A stretch of DNA of 64,000 bases from NCBI GenBank assembly GCA_016169945.1, contig JADLSH010000076.1, forward strand, positions 1,927,001 through 1,991,000. The letters are read 5' to 3'. The notes beneath the pieces were generated by a model. It was not told where the DNA came from. It did no database searches and saw only the letters and a list, made by a program, of their open reading frames with translations. The stretch is from Trachythela sp. YZ-2020 (lineage: Eukaryota; Cnidaria; Anthozoa; Malacalcyonacea; Clavulariidae). Position 1 is the first letter of the stretch. Each line of letters begins with the position of its first letter. Below, piece after piece: positions 47,187 through 58,434 of the stretch. A program made the translations under genes and the position numbers.

Positions 47187-47212
47187 TACATATATATATA
47201 TATATATATATA
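47187..47212. repeat. (TA)n microsatellite beside the hammerhead
   Basis: Alternating TA run lying 8 bp from the hammerhead core; further (TA)n tracts at 47474-47500 and 47697-47719. Confidence 0.9.
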
Positions 47213-47219
47213 GTCAAAT

Positions 47220-47263
47220 CTGCAGACATGCATGTTTCGCCGTTCAACGGCTCGTCAGTGCAG
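47220..47263 (-). ncRNA. type I hammerhead ribozyme
   Basis: Minus strand, 5' to 3': CUGCA (stem I; 47263-47259), core CUGACGA with G-C closing stem II GCCG-UUGAA-CGGC (47252-47239), core GAAA, then C-AUGCAU-G (tiny palindromic stem III), GUC cleavage triplet ending at 47225, and UGCAG (stem I). Stem I is 5 perfect pairs, stem II 4 perfect pairs, and every conserved core base (CUGANGA, GAAA, NUH) is present. A very short stem III is typical of metazoan type I hammerheads from Penelope-like elements and retrozymes, which may act as dimers. No Penelope reverse transcriptase is seen nearby. Confidence 0.85.
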
Positions 47264-47458
47264 CTTGTAACGCAGTCTAGATGCGAATGACTTCGTATTT
47301 ATACACCATACTCTTGCCCTCACCAAGCGCATGTGGTACAATACTCAGACACATGCGCATCCAGACATGCGTGAAGTGTCTTGGGGCCAGAGTGCTCAAA
47401 CGACCACAAGGGAAGTGAGCTTTTGCATTATAGCTTATTAGCCACCAATTAACCTCAC

Positions 47459-47466
47459 AGAGTGCT

Positions 47467-47504
<38 letters not shown>

Positions 47505-47667
47505 TTTTCGCTTACCTCAAAACTTGTCTGCAACAGGCTGTTTCATCTGTAAAAGAATCATCAGGCAGTTTTCTGATTCTTTTACAGATGAAACAGCCTG
47601 TTGCAGACAAGTTTTGAGGTAAGCGAAAATCTATAATTTGCTCTAACTATATGTTGTCGAGCACTCT
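47459..47667. repeat. 209-bp near-perfect palindrome
   Basis: Inner arms of 62 bp (47499-47560 and 47574-47635, starting TATAGATTTTCGCTTACCTC) pair without a mismatch around a 13-nt loop. Outer flanks AGAGTGCTCAACAACATAT and ATATGTTGTCGAGCACTCT pair again beyond a (TA)n tract on one side. Confidence 0.9.
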
Positions 47668-48133
47668 TTGCGTTTCGTAGACCTAAACTTACACGTATAT
47701 ATATATATATATATATATAGATGTTATATCTATAGCACCGATTAACTCAAAGGCTATATATATCAAGCCTATAAATATAGTACCATTTTTAGTGCAAACT
47801 TTGAAGTATTGTGATGGTGGGAAAAATTCAAACGAGTCATACATAGTGTAAACTTTCAGGGGGGTGTTTACGATTGTTTGTATTTGTACAGAGCCTATAA
47901 AACTATAGAGATTTCTTTTTTTTTTAACTACAGCCACACAAGTTATCACTTCGTTCCATCGTTTTATGGAATGTTGGACAAAATATAATCAATTATAGAT
48001 TTAATCGTGACAATTTTACCTTCTGAGACAGGCATTTGGACGTATTATAAAGGATTACTTGCCCCCCGTACCAAGATTTTTCTTCAGAGCGTATGCGTTA
48101 TTGCTGTATCACAAGGTATAATGGCGGACGTAT
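47668..48133. other. intergenic, no gene supported
   Basis: A (TA)n tract at 47697-47719, then unremarkable sequence. Confidence 0.4.
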
Positions 48134-49846
48134 AGGCGTGTGTTGTACATAACACGACAAACACGTTGTTTTAGCTGCAGTGATAAACGATTTTATGTTT
48201 TAAAATTATGATTAATAAAATACGTTTTAGCGCTAGGCTATTTTAGTTCTGAATTATATTTAAGACCCGAGAGAGGTAAGTATATTAAATCAACTTGCGT
48301 GTACAATTTGTCCCGAATTTGTACACATCAAATAGTTACTGTCATTGTTTCTGGCGTATCATTTTATAGTTAATGGAAGTTGCTATAGCGTGAACTGCAC
48401 AGCTTTAAATTTGCAGCACGACGAATTAATATAAAATATCTAAAGTGAGTAAAGTACATGTCTTATTGGCATTGTCGTTTGCAATATATCTTGACCGCTT
48501 CGCTTTCTCAACAGCATCATGTACAAGCGCTAGCAGCTGGTAGATTTCGTCGCTTTTGACCTATATATATATATATCTACACACAATAAGCGTCAGATTT
48601 CGGTGATTACAGATCTGCACGCTGCCTAGTATTAAACTACAGTAGAATATTTATATATATATATTTTTTAACGCGTGTTTACTTTTAATAGCCAGCCACA
48701 TCATGCATTGACATTGTGATTGTTTAGCGAGCGTGAGTAATTTGATACAAGGCTGTAAGCTATATTATTATTTGGACGTTGCTCTCCAAAATGTTTAATA
48801 TTTCGCTTTATTTTTATTGCATGCATTTTTTGTCAATGAATTCATAAACTACTTGTGCTTCCTTACATTTTGAAATAGCATTTGGTTAGTTTTGTTATAT
48901 AAAATAAACAGCCCCTAAATTTGCCTTGTCAATTGGATTTATACAGCAGACTTGCCATGTGCAAATTAGTTGACCACATGTAATTTATGCTGTCTAAAGT
49001 CTAAATTAGTTCTACAGTTCTGCTTAAATTGGTTTAGATTCAATACCAGTATATCATGTGGCCTGAATTTCAGACACTCACCCATTGAAGCCATTGCAAA
49101 AATGGAGAAGTGAATTCTATATGAAATCATTCCAAGCCTGTCTATATGATGATTAATCATATGCCAGTCAAACGTATTTGGTGTTTTTATTTGTGTTTAT
49201 ATACCTTGTTGGGCCTTAGCTAAAGCTGTGTCAAATTTTCTGTCGCAAATGTTTTGATGAGACAACATATAGTTGCTGCCTTGCCAGTCAAAATTTTGCT
49301 TTGTGAACAGCAGTATATATATGTTGTGTGATCAGAAAACTTTTGTATGTGACATTTTTTCTTGGGCTAACCGATGTCTGTTTCTCTGCAAATACAGTTG
49401 CTACATGCAATCAAAAATCTGGGCAAATTTCCCATTAAAATTGCCATAGAAAAATTGTTGTGTTGGCAGGGCTTAAGATCATGCGTTGCTATATAATGTC
49501 CTCAATCACCCCTTTATGGCTTTAGTAAGATAAACTGGACACTGACACTGTTAATGTATATGTTTTTAAAGCTATGCAGTTCACGCTATAGCAACTTCCA
49601 TTAACTATAAAATGATATGCCAGAAACAATGACAGTAACTATTTGATGTGTACAAATTGTATACGCAAGTTGATTTAATAGACTTAGGCTACCTCTCTCG
49701 GGTCTTTGTCGTAATTTGAAATATAATTTAGAACTAAAATAGCCTAGCGCTAAAACGTATTTTATTAATCATAATTTTAAAACATAAAATCGTTTATCAC
49801 TGCAGCTAAAATAACGTGTTTGCCGTGTTATGTACGACACGCGCCT
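48134..49846. mobile_element. 1.7-kb foldback element with ~280-bp inverted arms
   Basis: Left arm 48134-48409 and right arm 49566-49846 are reverse complements with a few substitutions and small indels. Outer ends are AGGCGTGTGTTGTACATAAC / GTTATGTACGACACGCGCCT; inner ends are AGCTTTAAA / TTTAAAGCT. The 1.15-kb centre has no transposase. I see no convincing target-site duplication next to the outer ends, so the superfamily is open. Confidence 0.8.
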
Positions 49847-50660
49847 TGGACAGTATCTTACCTGATGGAGTGATGGTATAGATATCAAATATACTGATAA
49901 AAAGTAGAAATTAAACCTGATTACAAATATTAAAAGGGGAAATAAAGCTAAATACGCTATTTCTGTAATCGTGATGTAGGATTAAACAAAATGTATTTGG
50001 CTGTCTACCGCAGTTTTGACATATACTTCCGTTCAACCATGCAGTGTTTGCTGACTTTATATAATAGCTAATTATATATTTTCATTTCAACAGTTTTATG
50101 AACCGCCGCAACATGCATGCACAGCAATTACGCATGTACAGACCACGTTTGTCCCCCAGCTAGTCGATATAATATGATCTAGGGACTAGGTTTTTCCCTT
50201 TGAAAGTGAAACTTTGCACTATCCTTGGATCACTAGTTATCTTTAATGCGTACCGTAAATATTTTTATATATATAGACTAAACAAATTTGACAAAGCATC
50301 CTTATTACTACTTAGTTTTGTACTCAATGTCGATTTATGTATGGAATGTCGTATTCGATCTATGGTCTGCGCGAATTTAAGTAGGACAAGGTATCAATTT
50401 TGTGCCATTTTTATCTATGATTTTAATGCGTGCCGTGCACAAAATTCAGAATAGTCATACGTAATAATATATAGTATTGAAATAGCACTGATTTAACCCA
50501 AAGGCATAAATTTAGTATTATTTATGGTCAATGACGGATGCGTTCCCATGAGAAATTAAGCACTTTAATATTAGTCATGTGTGAAAACGGTGAAACGCTT
50601 TGCAATCGATATTATTAAAACGTGAACTGATTGGTTGTATTTGCGAAACAATCATGTGAC
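49847..50660. other. intergenic, no gene supported
   Basis: A stretch near 50400-50460 (TGCCATTTTTATCTATGATT, GTGCCGTGCACAAAATT) resembles 47118-47185, so one short repeat is shared. Nothing else seen. Confidence 0.45.
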
Positions 50661-50667
50661 GTGTAGG

Positions 50668-50674
50668 TATAAAT
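50668..50674 (+). promoter_or_regulatory. TATA box of the RPA-like gene
   Basis: TATAAAT lies 83 bp before the chosen ATG. It is preceded by CATGTGACGTG (E-box/CRE-like) and followed after about 25 bp by TCAGTCGTT, which could be an initiator. Confidence 0.5.
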
Positions 50675-50750
50675 TCAGTCGTTCAGTCAGTCGTTGTTAG
50701 TTGTTACTGTAGGTGCGCAGAAATTGCTAACTTCTTCACGATTACTGAAT

Positions 50751-51809
50751 ATGAATCCATTAAATTGCTACGTGCACAGCGTAAGCCCGGTAAAACGAAG
50801 CCAGAATAACTGCCAATACTTCGACATGAAACTGCAGACAAAGGATGAGATGGTCCGAGCAGTTTGCTTCTCACTGGAGAAGCACAAGACTCTCAAAGCA
50901 AAAGAAGAAAGTTGCCAACCATGCAAAATCGACAACTACACGTTGAAGCAAAGCCTCTTTTCGGAAGCTAAAGACGTGGTGTTCAACAAGCGCACACGGA
51001 TTGCGGACGGTAAATGCAATTTCGACCATGTGGCAAGATCGGACGTAGCGAAAGTCCAAGTAAAAGATCTGGACGTAATTAAAAGTAACGAGCTCGTAGA
51101 GATCGAGGGGAAAGTAACATTCCTCGGAATACCACAAGAAGTGATGATTGTGGGTAAAGAAATGGTCAAGCAAAATGCCATTTTCTCAGACGGCAGTGGC
51201 TCGATCATTCTAGCGATATGGGAGGAGCTCACCAAGACGATTAGCGATGGCGGATGCTACAAGCTGGGTAACCTCCGTTTAAAGCGCGACGAAGATGCGA
51301 AAGGCAAGTGCTTGTCGACCAGAAAGGAGACTGTGGTTGCTCCCAGTGACCCAGAGAAATTCATAGATGTGGACATCGACAGATCCATTGCCTCATCATT
51401 CCTGACCACCCTGGAGGCAGCCACGATTGACGCAGTTGAATTCCTGACCGCATTCCTCGCATGTATAACATGCGGTAAGAAAATCCTTCCACTGGAAGAA
51501 GAATCTAACCCCATTCCGCCATTAGTCAGTTGCCCACACTGTAAGAGTCGGCAGAAAACCACTAAATGTCATCGTCGGATAAGCGCTAAGGTTTCGTTGT
51601 CTGGTGCTGATGGATCACATGTAACACTGACATTTTTTGAAGAAATTCTTCAGCGGTTCCTTGCAATCTACAACGCTAGCATGCCTGAATCTCCACCTGT
51701 ACTTTCTTCTTCATTAAATGAGGCTAGTGACGCGTTGCTGCTACTCGGCGCAGTGGAACTAACATACAACAACGAGAAGTTAGTTGTTGACTTTAATGCT
51801 ATAGAGTAA
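50751..51809 (+). CDS. RPA1-like single-stranded-DNA-binding protein
   Basis: Single intact 352-residue frame; ATG at 50751 chosen because the frame upstream starts only with non-ATG codons. Two OB-fold-like blocks: residues ~20-70 (NCQYFDMKLQTKDEMVRAV) and ~120-190 (ELVEIEGKVTFLG ... AIFSDGSGSIILAIWEE ... CYKLGNLRLKR). A C-terminal OB fold carries an inserted C4 zinc ribbon (CITCGKKI ... CPHCKSRQKTTKC), the arrangement of the third DNA-binding domain of RPA70. It is much shorter than RPA70 (about 600 residues) and lacks the N-terminal domain. It resembles RPA-like genes carried by Helitrons or multiplied in cnidarian genomes, not the cellular RPA subunit. A TATA box lies upstream and AATAAA at 52253-52258. 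No transposon ends seen around it. Confidence 0.65.
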   Translation: MNPLNCYVHSVSPVKRSQNNCQYFDMKLQTKDEMVRAVCFSLEKHKTLKAKEESCQPCKIDNYTLKQSLFSEAKDVVFNKRTRIADGKCNFDHVARSDVAKVQVKDLDVIKSNELVEIEGKVTFLGIPQEVMIVGKEMVKQNAIFSDGSGSIILAIWEELTKTISDGGCYKLGNLRLKRDEDAKGKCLSTRKETVVAPSDPEKFIDVDIDRSIASSFLTTLEAATIDAVEFLTAFLACITCGKKILPLEEESNPIPPLVSCPHCKSRQKTTKCHRRISAKVSLSGADGSHVTLTFFEEILQRFLAIYNASMPESPPVLSSSLNEASDALLLLGAVELTYNNEKLVVDFNAIE

Positions 51810-52730
51810 AAGTTTTGAAATTTTACTATTGCAAAAACTTATCAATATTTATATTCAGTAATCAAGAGACAGCGATTTAGTGACTGTATATATTGAACAC
51901 TTTTTATATTAGGGTTAGTTAAGCTGATGCAGTAGAGTGTTTCAATCGTGCATATTGACAATTTTTATAAGCAGGTATGAAACACTCACCTGCATTAGTT
52001 TTAGAGTAAAATGTAAATATTGTAAGCAGTAAGGTTTGAAATTTTTGAAAATATATTTTTATTTAAACATGCATTCAACTTGTCTATAGATTTCAAACTT
52101 GTGGGAGGGGCCGAGGTGGTGCGCCTCGAGGGAGGGAGGATGCCCCTGGAGGGAGGGGGATGCCCCTGGAGCCTCCTAAAGTATTTTAATACTGAATGTC
52201 AAGTAAACAAAAGTAAACTTGGTGTGAGGTGATGTTGGCTATGGCAATATCAAATAAAGATCACGCACTATTGTCGATTTGACCTAAATAGTGTTGAGAA
52301 TAGAAATGGCATGATTTTAATATTTTTATGAGCAAACTTCGTCTAAATAAACGTTCGATGTTCAAATGACATTGATATATAGCAGGCCATTTGGTAAATT
52401 GGCAAATCATTTTCAGCGAAATGCAAACATTTAGCAAATTAATAAGTGTATGCATTAACTTAGCATTAATTAGCCTTCTCCGCAGGTAGCTCTGTGGACA
52501 ACGGTGCGTCAAGAGATTGGGAGCTAGTAATGAGGGGAGGAGAAGGGGCATGGCAGTAACAAAACTTTGGTTGTAATTGTATTTCTGACTTGCGTCAATT
52601 ATCTCCCACGACCCCTTGTTATCCTCTCCCCCTCTTGCTCTATAAAATATTGCCACAGTTGCCCAACCATGGTCTATATAATATGATTTTCTATCCCTAC
52701 CCCATACATTTGAGAGTAAGAGATTGATAT
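51810..52730. other. 3' flank, no gene supported
   Basis: A twice-repeated GGATGCCCCTGGAG unit near 52137-52170 and AATAAA at 52253. The 173-codon minus-strand frame (52261-52782) has no recognisable domain. Confidence 0.4.
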
Positions 52731-52835
52731 TTAACCCATTAACTGGCAGTACCCTACCATTATCAAGTAAATCATCTGGCATTATAAAATACTAAAATAG
52801 GGTGCATCTGGGCACATTGCCAGTTAATGGGTTAA
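52731..52835. repeat. 105-bp MITE (TTAACCCATTAACTGGCA)
   Basis: 18-bp inverted ends TTAACCCATTAACTGGCA / TGCCAGTTAATGGGTTAA, same family as 9105-9166 but with a longer centre. Confidence 0.75.
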
Positions 52836-53129
52836 AAGAATATATTTTTAGAAATATCACAAAAATATATATCATACACAGTAGAACAAGGTTATATTAA
52901 TTGTTAACTAGGGTTGACGACTTACAGTGCCATTATGTCAGACAGTTGTACTTTATTATTTAAAACTTTAAAGTTAACACATACATAACCAACTTTCTGC
53001 CTATAAATCAACTTTTTCAAAACAAAAATTACATTCTGGTTCTCGTGGTTTGGGGGAGCACAATTTCAATTTTATTTCCGGTTGGGGCCGGGTCCCCCCA
53101 GACCCCCCCCCCAGCTACAGGCCTGGGAT

Positions 53130-53305
53130 GGAGAAATGTAAATGAACTATTTATTCCACATGGATGTGTTAGCAAATAGGTCATATTATTGAAGTCTATT
53201 CATCAGTAGCAAATGTTAACTATGTTGAAACTCAGGAGTATAATTTGACACATGTATATAGTCTGTGAATAGAATGTATAAACAGCTTATCAGATCCATA
53301 TATTG
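53130..53305 (+). repeat. dispersed repeat block Y
   Basis: Partner of 13700-13880. Confidence 0.65.
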
Positions 53306-53620
53306 GCTAGAATTGACTAGTCGAAGCTGCAGTGTTCCGTGTTTGTTTGTTCACGCTACAATACAAATATGAGAGTGATGTGTAACGTACAGACAAATGA
53401 TTGCTTGAAAAGACATTAAATATATTAATATAAGGATTATAAGCGATTTGGTAATTTAGATGAGAATTTGCCTATGGATATGAATTTCTATTATGAAATT
53501 ATAAGTATGTGATTGTGACACCGTCTGCAATAAATGTCATGCCAACAGGAGTATTTGCAGATACAAAAATCATAAAAATTATGCCTAATATTTAAATTAC
53601 ATGTAAGGCTAAGAACTATC
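53306..53620. other. intergenic between repeat blocks
   Basis: AT-rich sequence; nothing seen. Confidence 0.4.
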
Positions 53621-53752
53621 TATTTTGGCTATTTGTTTGATGATTGTAGACCAACTGACCGCTGTATAAAGTTTCCTCCACACCTGGTACGTCATCTTTG
53701 TTTTGTTGTTGAAACTGCCCACTGAATTTTGGTGTGAAATCAGTTAAGGTGG
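53621..53752 (+). repeat. dispersed repeat block X
   Basis: Partner of 13311-13453. Confidence 0.7.
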
Positions 53753-54417
53753 CTCGATACAGTTTTCAAAAAATCCCAAGTGTACAACAGTTTGACATTT
53801 CTAAACTTTGTATTTCTAAATTATGTAAATGCGCATTTTTAGCTCATTGCTTCTCTTTGCAATTTTATTGTTTTATCGTCGTCTCTTAGTTTATACTATA
53901 AAAGCGCGTACATGCAGCTGCGTACGTCGTAGTTTCACCGTTTTTCCACTTGGAAAAACATTTCCTTCTGCAAGAAAATTTTAGTGGAAGTTTTGTAGGA
54001 AAAGAAGGAAATATAACTGTTATTATGGAAGCACTGTTAAGTCATATGGCGGTGTTTGGCGCCAAAAAATTCGAAGATGAAATCGCCAAGACAACAAAAG
54101 GTATTAACACTTCTTTCCCAATTATATTATATTATATTAATATTCATGATATGTAGATGTTTATTACATTGCATGTGTATTTCTGATAGAGATAGAATGG
54201 ATTATATTTCTCGTAAACAATTAAAATGATGCAAATAGTATTTTCCGGCCGAGATTAAATACTGTATTACTGTATTTATTAGTAGATTCTCATTCATTAA
54301 CATTGTAGCATGGATAGTTAAAAATATCTTTTATTATTGGTGATTGTAGTGCGAATATATAGTTCATGGACATGGGAATTCTCAAATTTTTCATTATCTT
54401 CCTTTTAGATATAGTTA

Positions 54418-54643
54418 ATGGAACAACCCACAAAGAAACAAAAACGGTGAACAAAGTATTCAGCTGAGTATCACAAAGAGTATCCATTCATTAAAGCATG
54501 CTCTTCCTCTACAAAAGATCATTTATACAAGTTTTATTGCTCTTCATGTAACGTCAATATTTCATGTGCACCCGGTGGAATTACTGATGTTAGGGATCAT
54601 ATCGCTACAAACAACCACAAAATTGCTCATAGAAATTGCCAAA
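54418..54643 (+). pseudogene. BED-type zinc-finger exon of a second hAT transposase
   Basis: Starts at ATG 54418 (MEQPTKKQKR), then an in-frame TGA, then TKYSAEYHKEYPFIKAC and a BED-like finger: YKFYCSSCNVNISCAPGG, ending DVRDHIATNNHKIAH (C-x2-C ... H-x4/5-H). Donor at 54644 (CAAA/GTAAGT) leaves phase 1, matching the acceptor at 54854. The TGA replaces a residue expected inside the basic stretch and could derive from CGA by CpG decay. A possible upstream exon (53950-54100) is out of phase with this one and is left out. Confidence 0.55.
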
Positions 54644-54854
54644 GTAAGTTTAGAAGCATACATATTGCCGGTGACTGTCATTTTCAATTCCTTATAGTTA
54701 TAACCTTGTCATATTTCTGATTATAAAATATTACAGAGCAACTATTCTGTTATTTAATAATATGATCTTAATAATAATTTGGAGGGATATTTTTGCTTTA
54801 CCAATTCAAAATGTATTTGTATTTGATTAAGGTTGGTTTTATTTTTCTATCCAG

Positions 54855-56355
54855 GAAACCTACGAGTTGATCAACTGTTTCAAAAAAAGAAAAGTGATAC
54901 AGATGTTGACCCAACAATTGCAGCTGAGACCAAAATGGTTATGTTACTCATCCAACATAACACATTTTTTAATATCTCAGACCATTTGTGTCCACTAATC
55001 AGAAACGAATTTAGGGGAAGCGAAGTTGCTCAATTGTTCAGCTGCAGCAGAACAAAAACTGCAGCCATTGTTAACTGCCTGGGAGAGAATTTCTTCAGCG
55101 AACTGAAATCAGATATGCAAAGTATGCCATACAGCCTTATGTTAGATGCTAGTAATGACAATGGCATTCAGAAAATGTTTCCCATCACGGTCCGAATTTT
55201 CGACTAAACTTTCAGTAGGATTATGACAAAGTTTCTGGACATGAATTTATTAGAGGGAAGAGATGCCTCTACAGCTGATGTGATGTTCGAAAGTGTTGAC
55301 AGTTTGCTAACTAAAAACGACATTCGGTGGGATTACTGCATGGCAATCGGTCTAGATAACACCAACGTTAATATTGGTGAACATAATTCCATCAAGACAC
55401 GCACTAAGGAGAAAAACGAGGACATCGTTATCGCTGGTTGTCCCTGCCACATCCTCCATAATGCATCTGCTAAAGCTGCAATGGCTTTTTCGGAAGTTAC
55501 TAGCTTTGACGTTGAAGACCATTGCGTCAATGTTTTCTATTGGTTTGACAAATCTAGCAAGAGGAAAAGCGTTCTGAAAGAGTACTATCAATTCTGCGAT
55601 ACCGAGTATGAAGAGGTTATAAAGTTCATTTCAACACGTTGGTTGTGTTTAGAGCTTTGCATTAATCGCGAGCTAAAGAAGTACGAAGGTCTGAAGTCGT
55701 ACTTTCTCTCTGAAGATTTTACAGACGCACGATTTAAACGACTTCGCCGTAGCTATGACAATCCAATAATCGAAGTTTATCTCCTTTTTTACCAAGCTTC
55801 GCTCCCTTGTTTCACCAATTTCAACAAGTATCTCCAGAGAGAAGATCCAGTTGTTTATCAACTGCACGATAAACAGCAGCGTTTTATGCAAAAACTGGCA
55901 TCCAAATTCGTCAAACCAGACATCATCCAAGAACTGCGATCGGGAAACCAATCACTTGCAGATCTAGACATTCGTCTTGAAAACCAGAAAGATGACATGA
56001 GTTTGGGAATCGGTCCACTCACTCGCAACATGCTTAAACGTCTGTTAGATGAAGGGGATATTGACCAACCCAACGTTGATCAGTTTTTTGATGCGGTACG
56101 AGCCTTTTTCGTAAAAGCCTACAAGTACTGTAGCTTCCACTTGATAATATATTTATGAAGCATTGCATCTTTGTTGATTTTAAAAGACGTGCCGAAGTTT
56201 CCTTTGCTCTCGTCGAGCAAACAGTCACTTGTTTCAAACGAATCCACGAAATGCTAATATCAGATCCATCGTTGCTAGATGAAGTGGAAGAGGAGTTTAT
56301 GGATTATCAAGCAATGGCCTGGCCTACTGTCAGCGCAATTAAAATATTGTACTGA
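54855..56355 (+). pseudogene. hAT transposase body, truncated before the dimerisation domain
   Basis: After acceptor TCTATCCAG the frame continues the BED exon in phase. Segments: basic linker (QLFQKKKSDTD), HLCPLIRNEFRGSEVAQLFSC, first catalytic-acid region SLMLDASNDNG, a stop (TAA 55205-55207), then MAIGLDNTNVNIGEHNSI (second acid), CPCHILHNASAKAA (the CxxH motif) and FISTRWLCLELCINREL (the RW motif). The frame changes near 56130, then KRRAEVSFALVEQTVTCFKR to the final stop. The hAT C-terminal dimerisation block with the last acid is absent. It is a different family from the hAT at 22114, being BED-type rather than TTF-type. Confidence 0.75.
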
Positions 56356-57728
56356 ACACAATGCAAATTCGGGATGATTTTCTTCAAAGTGCGATAGGAC
56401 AGGAGACATGTTGGACTAACATTACAATATATCTAAGTGTAGTTTGATGGCTTCAGTTCATGAAAAAGGCTGAGTTTTGTCTGGACTTTGTTAGTTTTTC
56501 CCATCTCTGAGGATGGTTCGAAATTAAATTGTCTGGACTTACTAACAAAGAGTCATTCGCATCCCTGCGTAGATGAAATACGTTAATTTTTTGTGTTACA
56601 AGTTGTTAATCACAATGAAAACCAACTTGGTTTACAATACATTTTTAAACTTTGATATAATATAAGTTTTCAATTAAATCCAATTTGATTTGGCTTATTT
56701 GAGGAGAGGGTGGGGGGGCAATACGTTGTGTCATCAATCGCTGCTGTATTAAAATGTCCCGGTTTTATAATTCACAAGGTTGGAATGTCTGCATACACAT
56801 CCTAAATTCACTCTAGAACAGCCTATTGCTTCGTGTAGTTGGAAAAGAAGCATGGTGACCCCCAAATTTTTTTTGTGCATTATTTTATTTTCAACATAAA
56901 CTAACAATAAACGAAATATAAAAAATTCTGTAATGCCAATTTTGTTAAAAAGGCAATAAAATTTTTTTTGCCATTACAGAATTTGTTTATTTCTGGTATA
57001 ATGAAAGACTTTTGCATTGCAATACAGCATGCAAAATTTGAACATAGGTCACCAGACAAAATAATGAGATATAGGCATTTGTTTTTCAAAAATTGAATTT
57101 TCTAATCATCAGCAATGACATGCAACACGCTATACAACACACGCAATGGTGCAAGATGTCGTGAGCAACTCGCCATGTCAGGTTATTTTGGAATTTTTTC
57201 GTTTATTCCTGTGCACAGGAATGATCACGCTGGTTTCTTCTGTACGACTATTGCATAAGGGTTATATGAGGATTAGTATAGAGATTATTTAAAATCAATA
57301 AGTAATATTCAATCATCGTATCAACATGTTTTGACACTCGATATAATGTTGAAAAATATCAAGATAAAATTCAAACTAAAAAAAACAAAAAACGAAAGTT
57401 CAAAGCATACTTGAAAAATGCAAAATACATTTCAAACCTCAAAGGATATACATGAAAACTGAAGGCAAGTACTTGTAACTTATTAACCGTATTAACTTTC
57501 TATTTATTACGAAACTCCCAAATACGAAGTTGAAGCGCTCTTAATACTAAGTCAAAGCGCAACTTAAAATACACAGGAAATGGAAGTTAATTTTGCATAG
57601 AACATAGAGCAGCATGTTGAAAGCGGAAGTCAAAGTTTGCAGAAGTGGCGGGAAGCTAGCACATTTTATTAGGAGCTTGTGAATGTAGGGGATTTTTTGA
57701 AATACATGGTAATTTTATGCAAATAATT
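56356..57728. other. intergenic, no gene supported
   Basis: A small inverted repeat ATTCTGTAATG / CATTACAGAAT at 56925-56982. Otherwise AT-rich. Confidence 0.4.
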
Positions 57729-57729
57729 A

Positions 57730-58331
57730 ATGGAAGATAATCAGATCACAGATATCGTAAGGCACATTGTTTCATCTATGCAAAATCTGCCGGATACACA
57801 AACAAATCTAACTCGACATGGTGGGACAAGTATGAATGGTAGGAGTATCAATAATTAAATATCCGGGGATCAAGAGCGTAATAACCATTCAATCCCTGTG
57901 GAACAAGAGCTTGGAGGGGCAGAAGTGAGTGTTCAGCCACCTCCAAGAATTGGAAGTGGACGTTCTGTACCATATTCAACAAGGAATAAGAAAGGGAAGG
58001 GAAAGAACAACGCTCAAATGAAGATGAGGGACAAGCTACTCTTAAGGATCTATTGGGAAAATTAAGACCTCTTCCTGGCGCACCAATGTGACTGACAGTG
58101 AACCGATCATCCATTCTTACAGACAGCATCTCGATGTTTAAGCAAAACTTTGATTTCACGAAGCCTCTTAAAATCTCTTTTGAAGGGGAACCTGCCATCG
58201 ATGGAGGGGGACCAAAACGATATTTTTTTTACTATTCTTTTAAGGGAGCTTTTAATTTTAAAAGCATTAACATAACATCTTTTATCCATGATAGAGCGAT
58301 GAGGTTAGTACAAGATCGTGAAGTGTTTTAA
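57730..58331 (+). pseudogene. HECT E3 ubiquitin-ligase-like fragment
   Basis: ATG at 57730 gives MEDNQITDIVRHIVSSMQN and stops after about 43 codons. Shifted frames then give a Pro/Arg/Lys linker, followed at 58098 by NRSSILTDSISMFKQNFDFT and KISFEGEPAIDGGGPKR. The latter is the N-terminal HECT signature (VxFxGExAxDxGGPxRE) with Tyr in place of the expected Glu. The rest of the HECT domain, including the catalytic Cys, is missing. Short multi-copy HECT genes of the G2E3 type are common in invertebrates; this one is a truncated relic. Confidence 0.6.
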
Positions 58332-58434
58332 ATTTGCGAAAATTCACGTTCGTTCAGGTTGTCCGCCATATATTTCTATACAAATTTGTATCAGTGATAT
58401 ATTATTCGCATATAGAATGTGGCTTCACTTTTGC

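Noticed and set aside
50751..51809. Cellular RPA70 subunit
   Set aside because: Too short, no N-terminal RPA70N domain, single exon, and diverged OB folds; a transposon-associated or multi-copy RPA-like protein is more likely.
52261..52782. 173-codon minus-strand frame
   Set aside because: It overlaps the MITE at 52731 and has no recognisable motif.
53950..54156. Upstream exon of the BED-hAT gene
   Set aside because: Its donor leaves phase 1 but the BED exon needs another phase from the nearby acceptor; kept out of the gene model.
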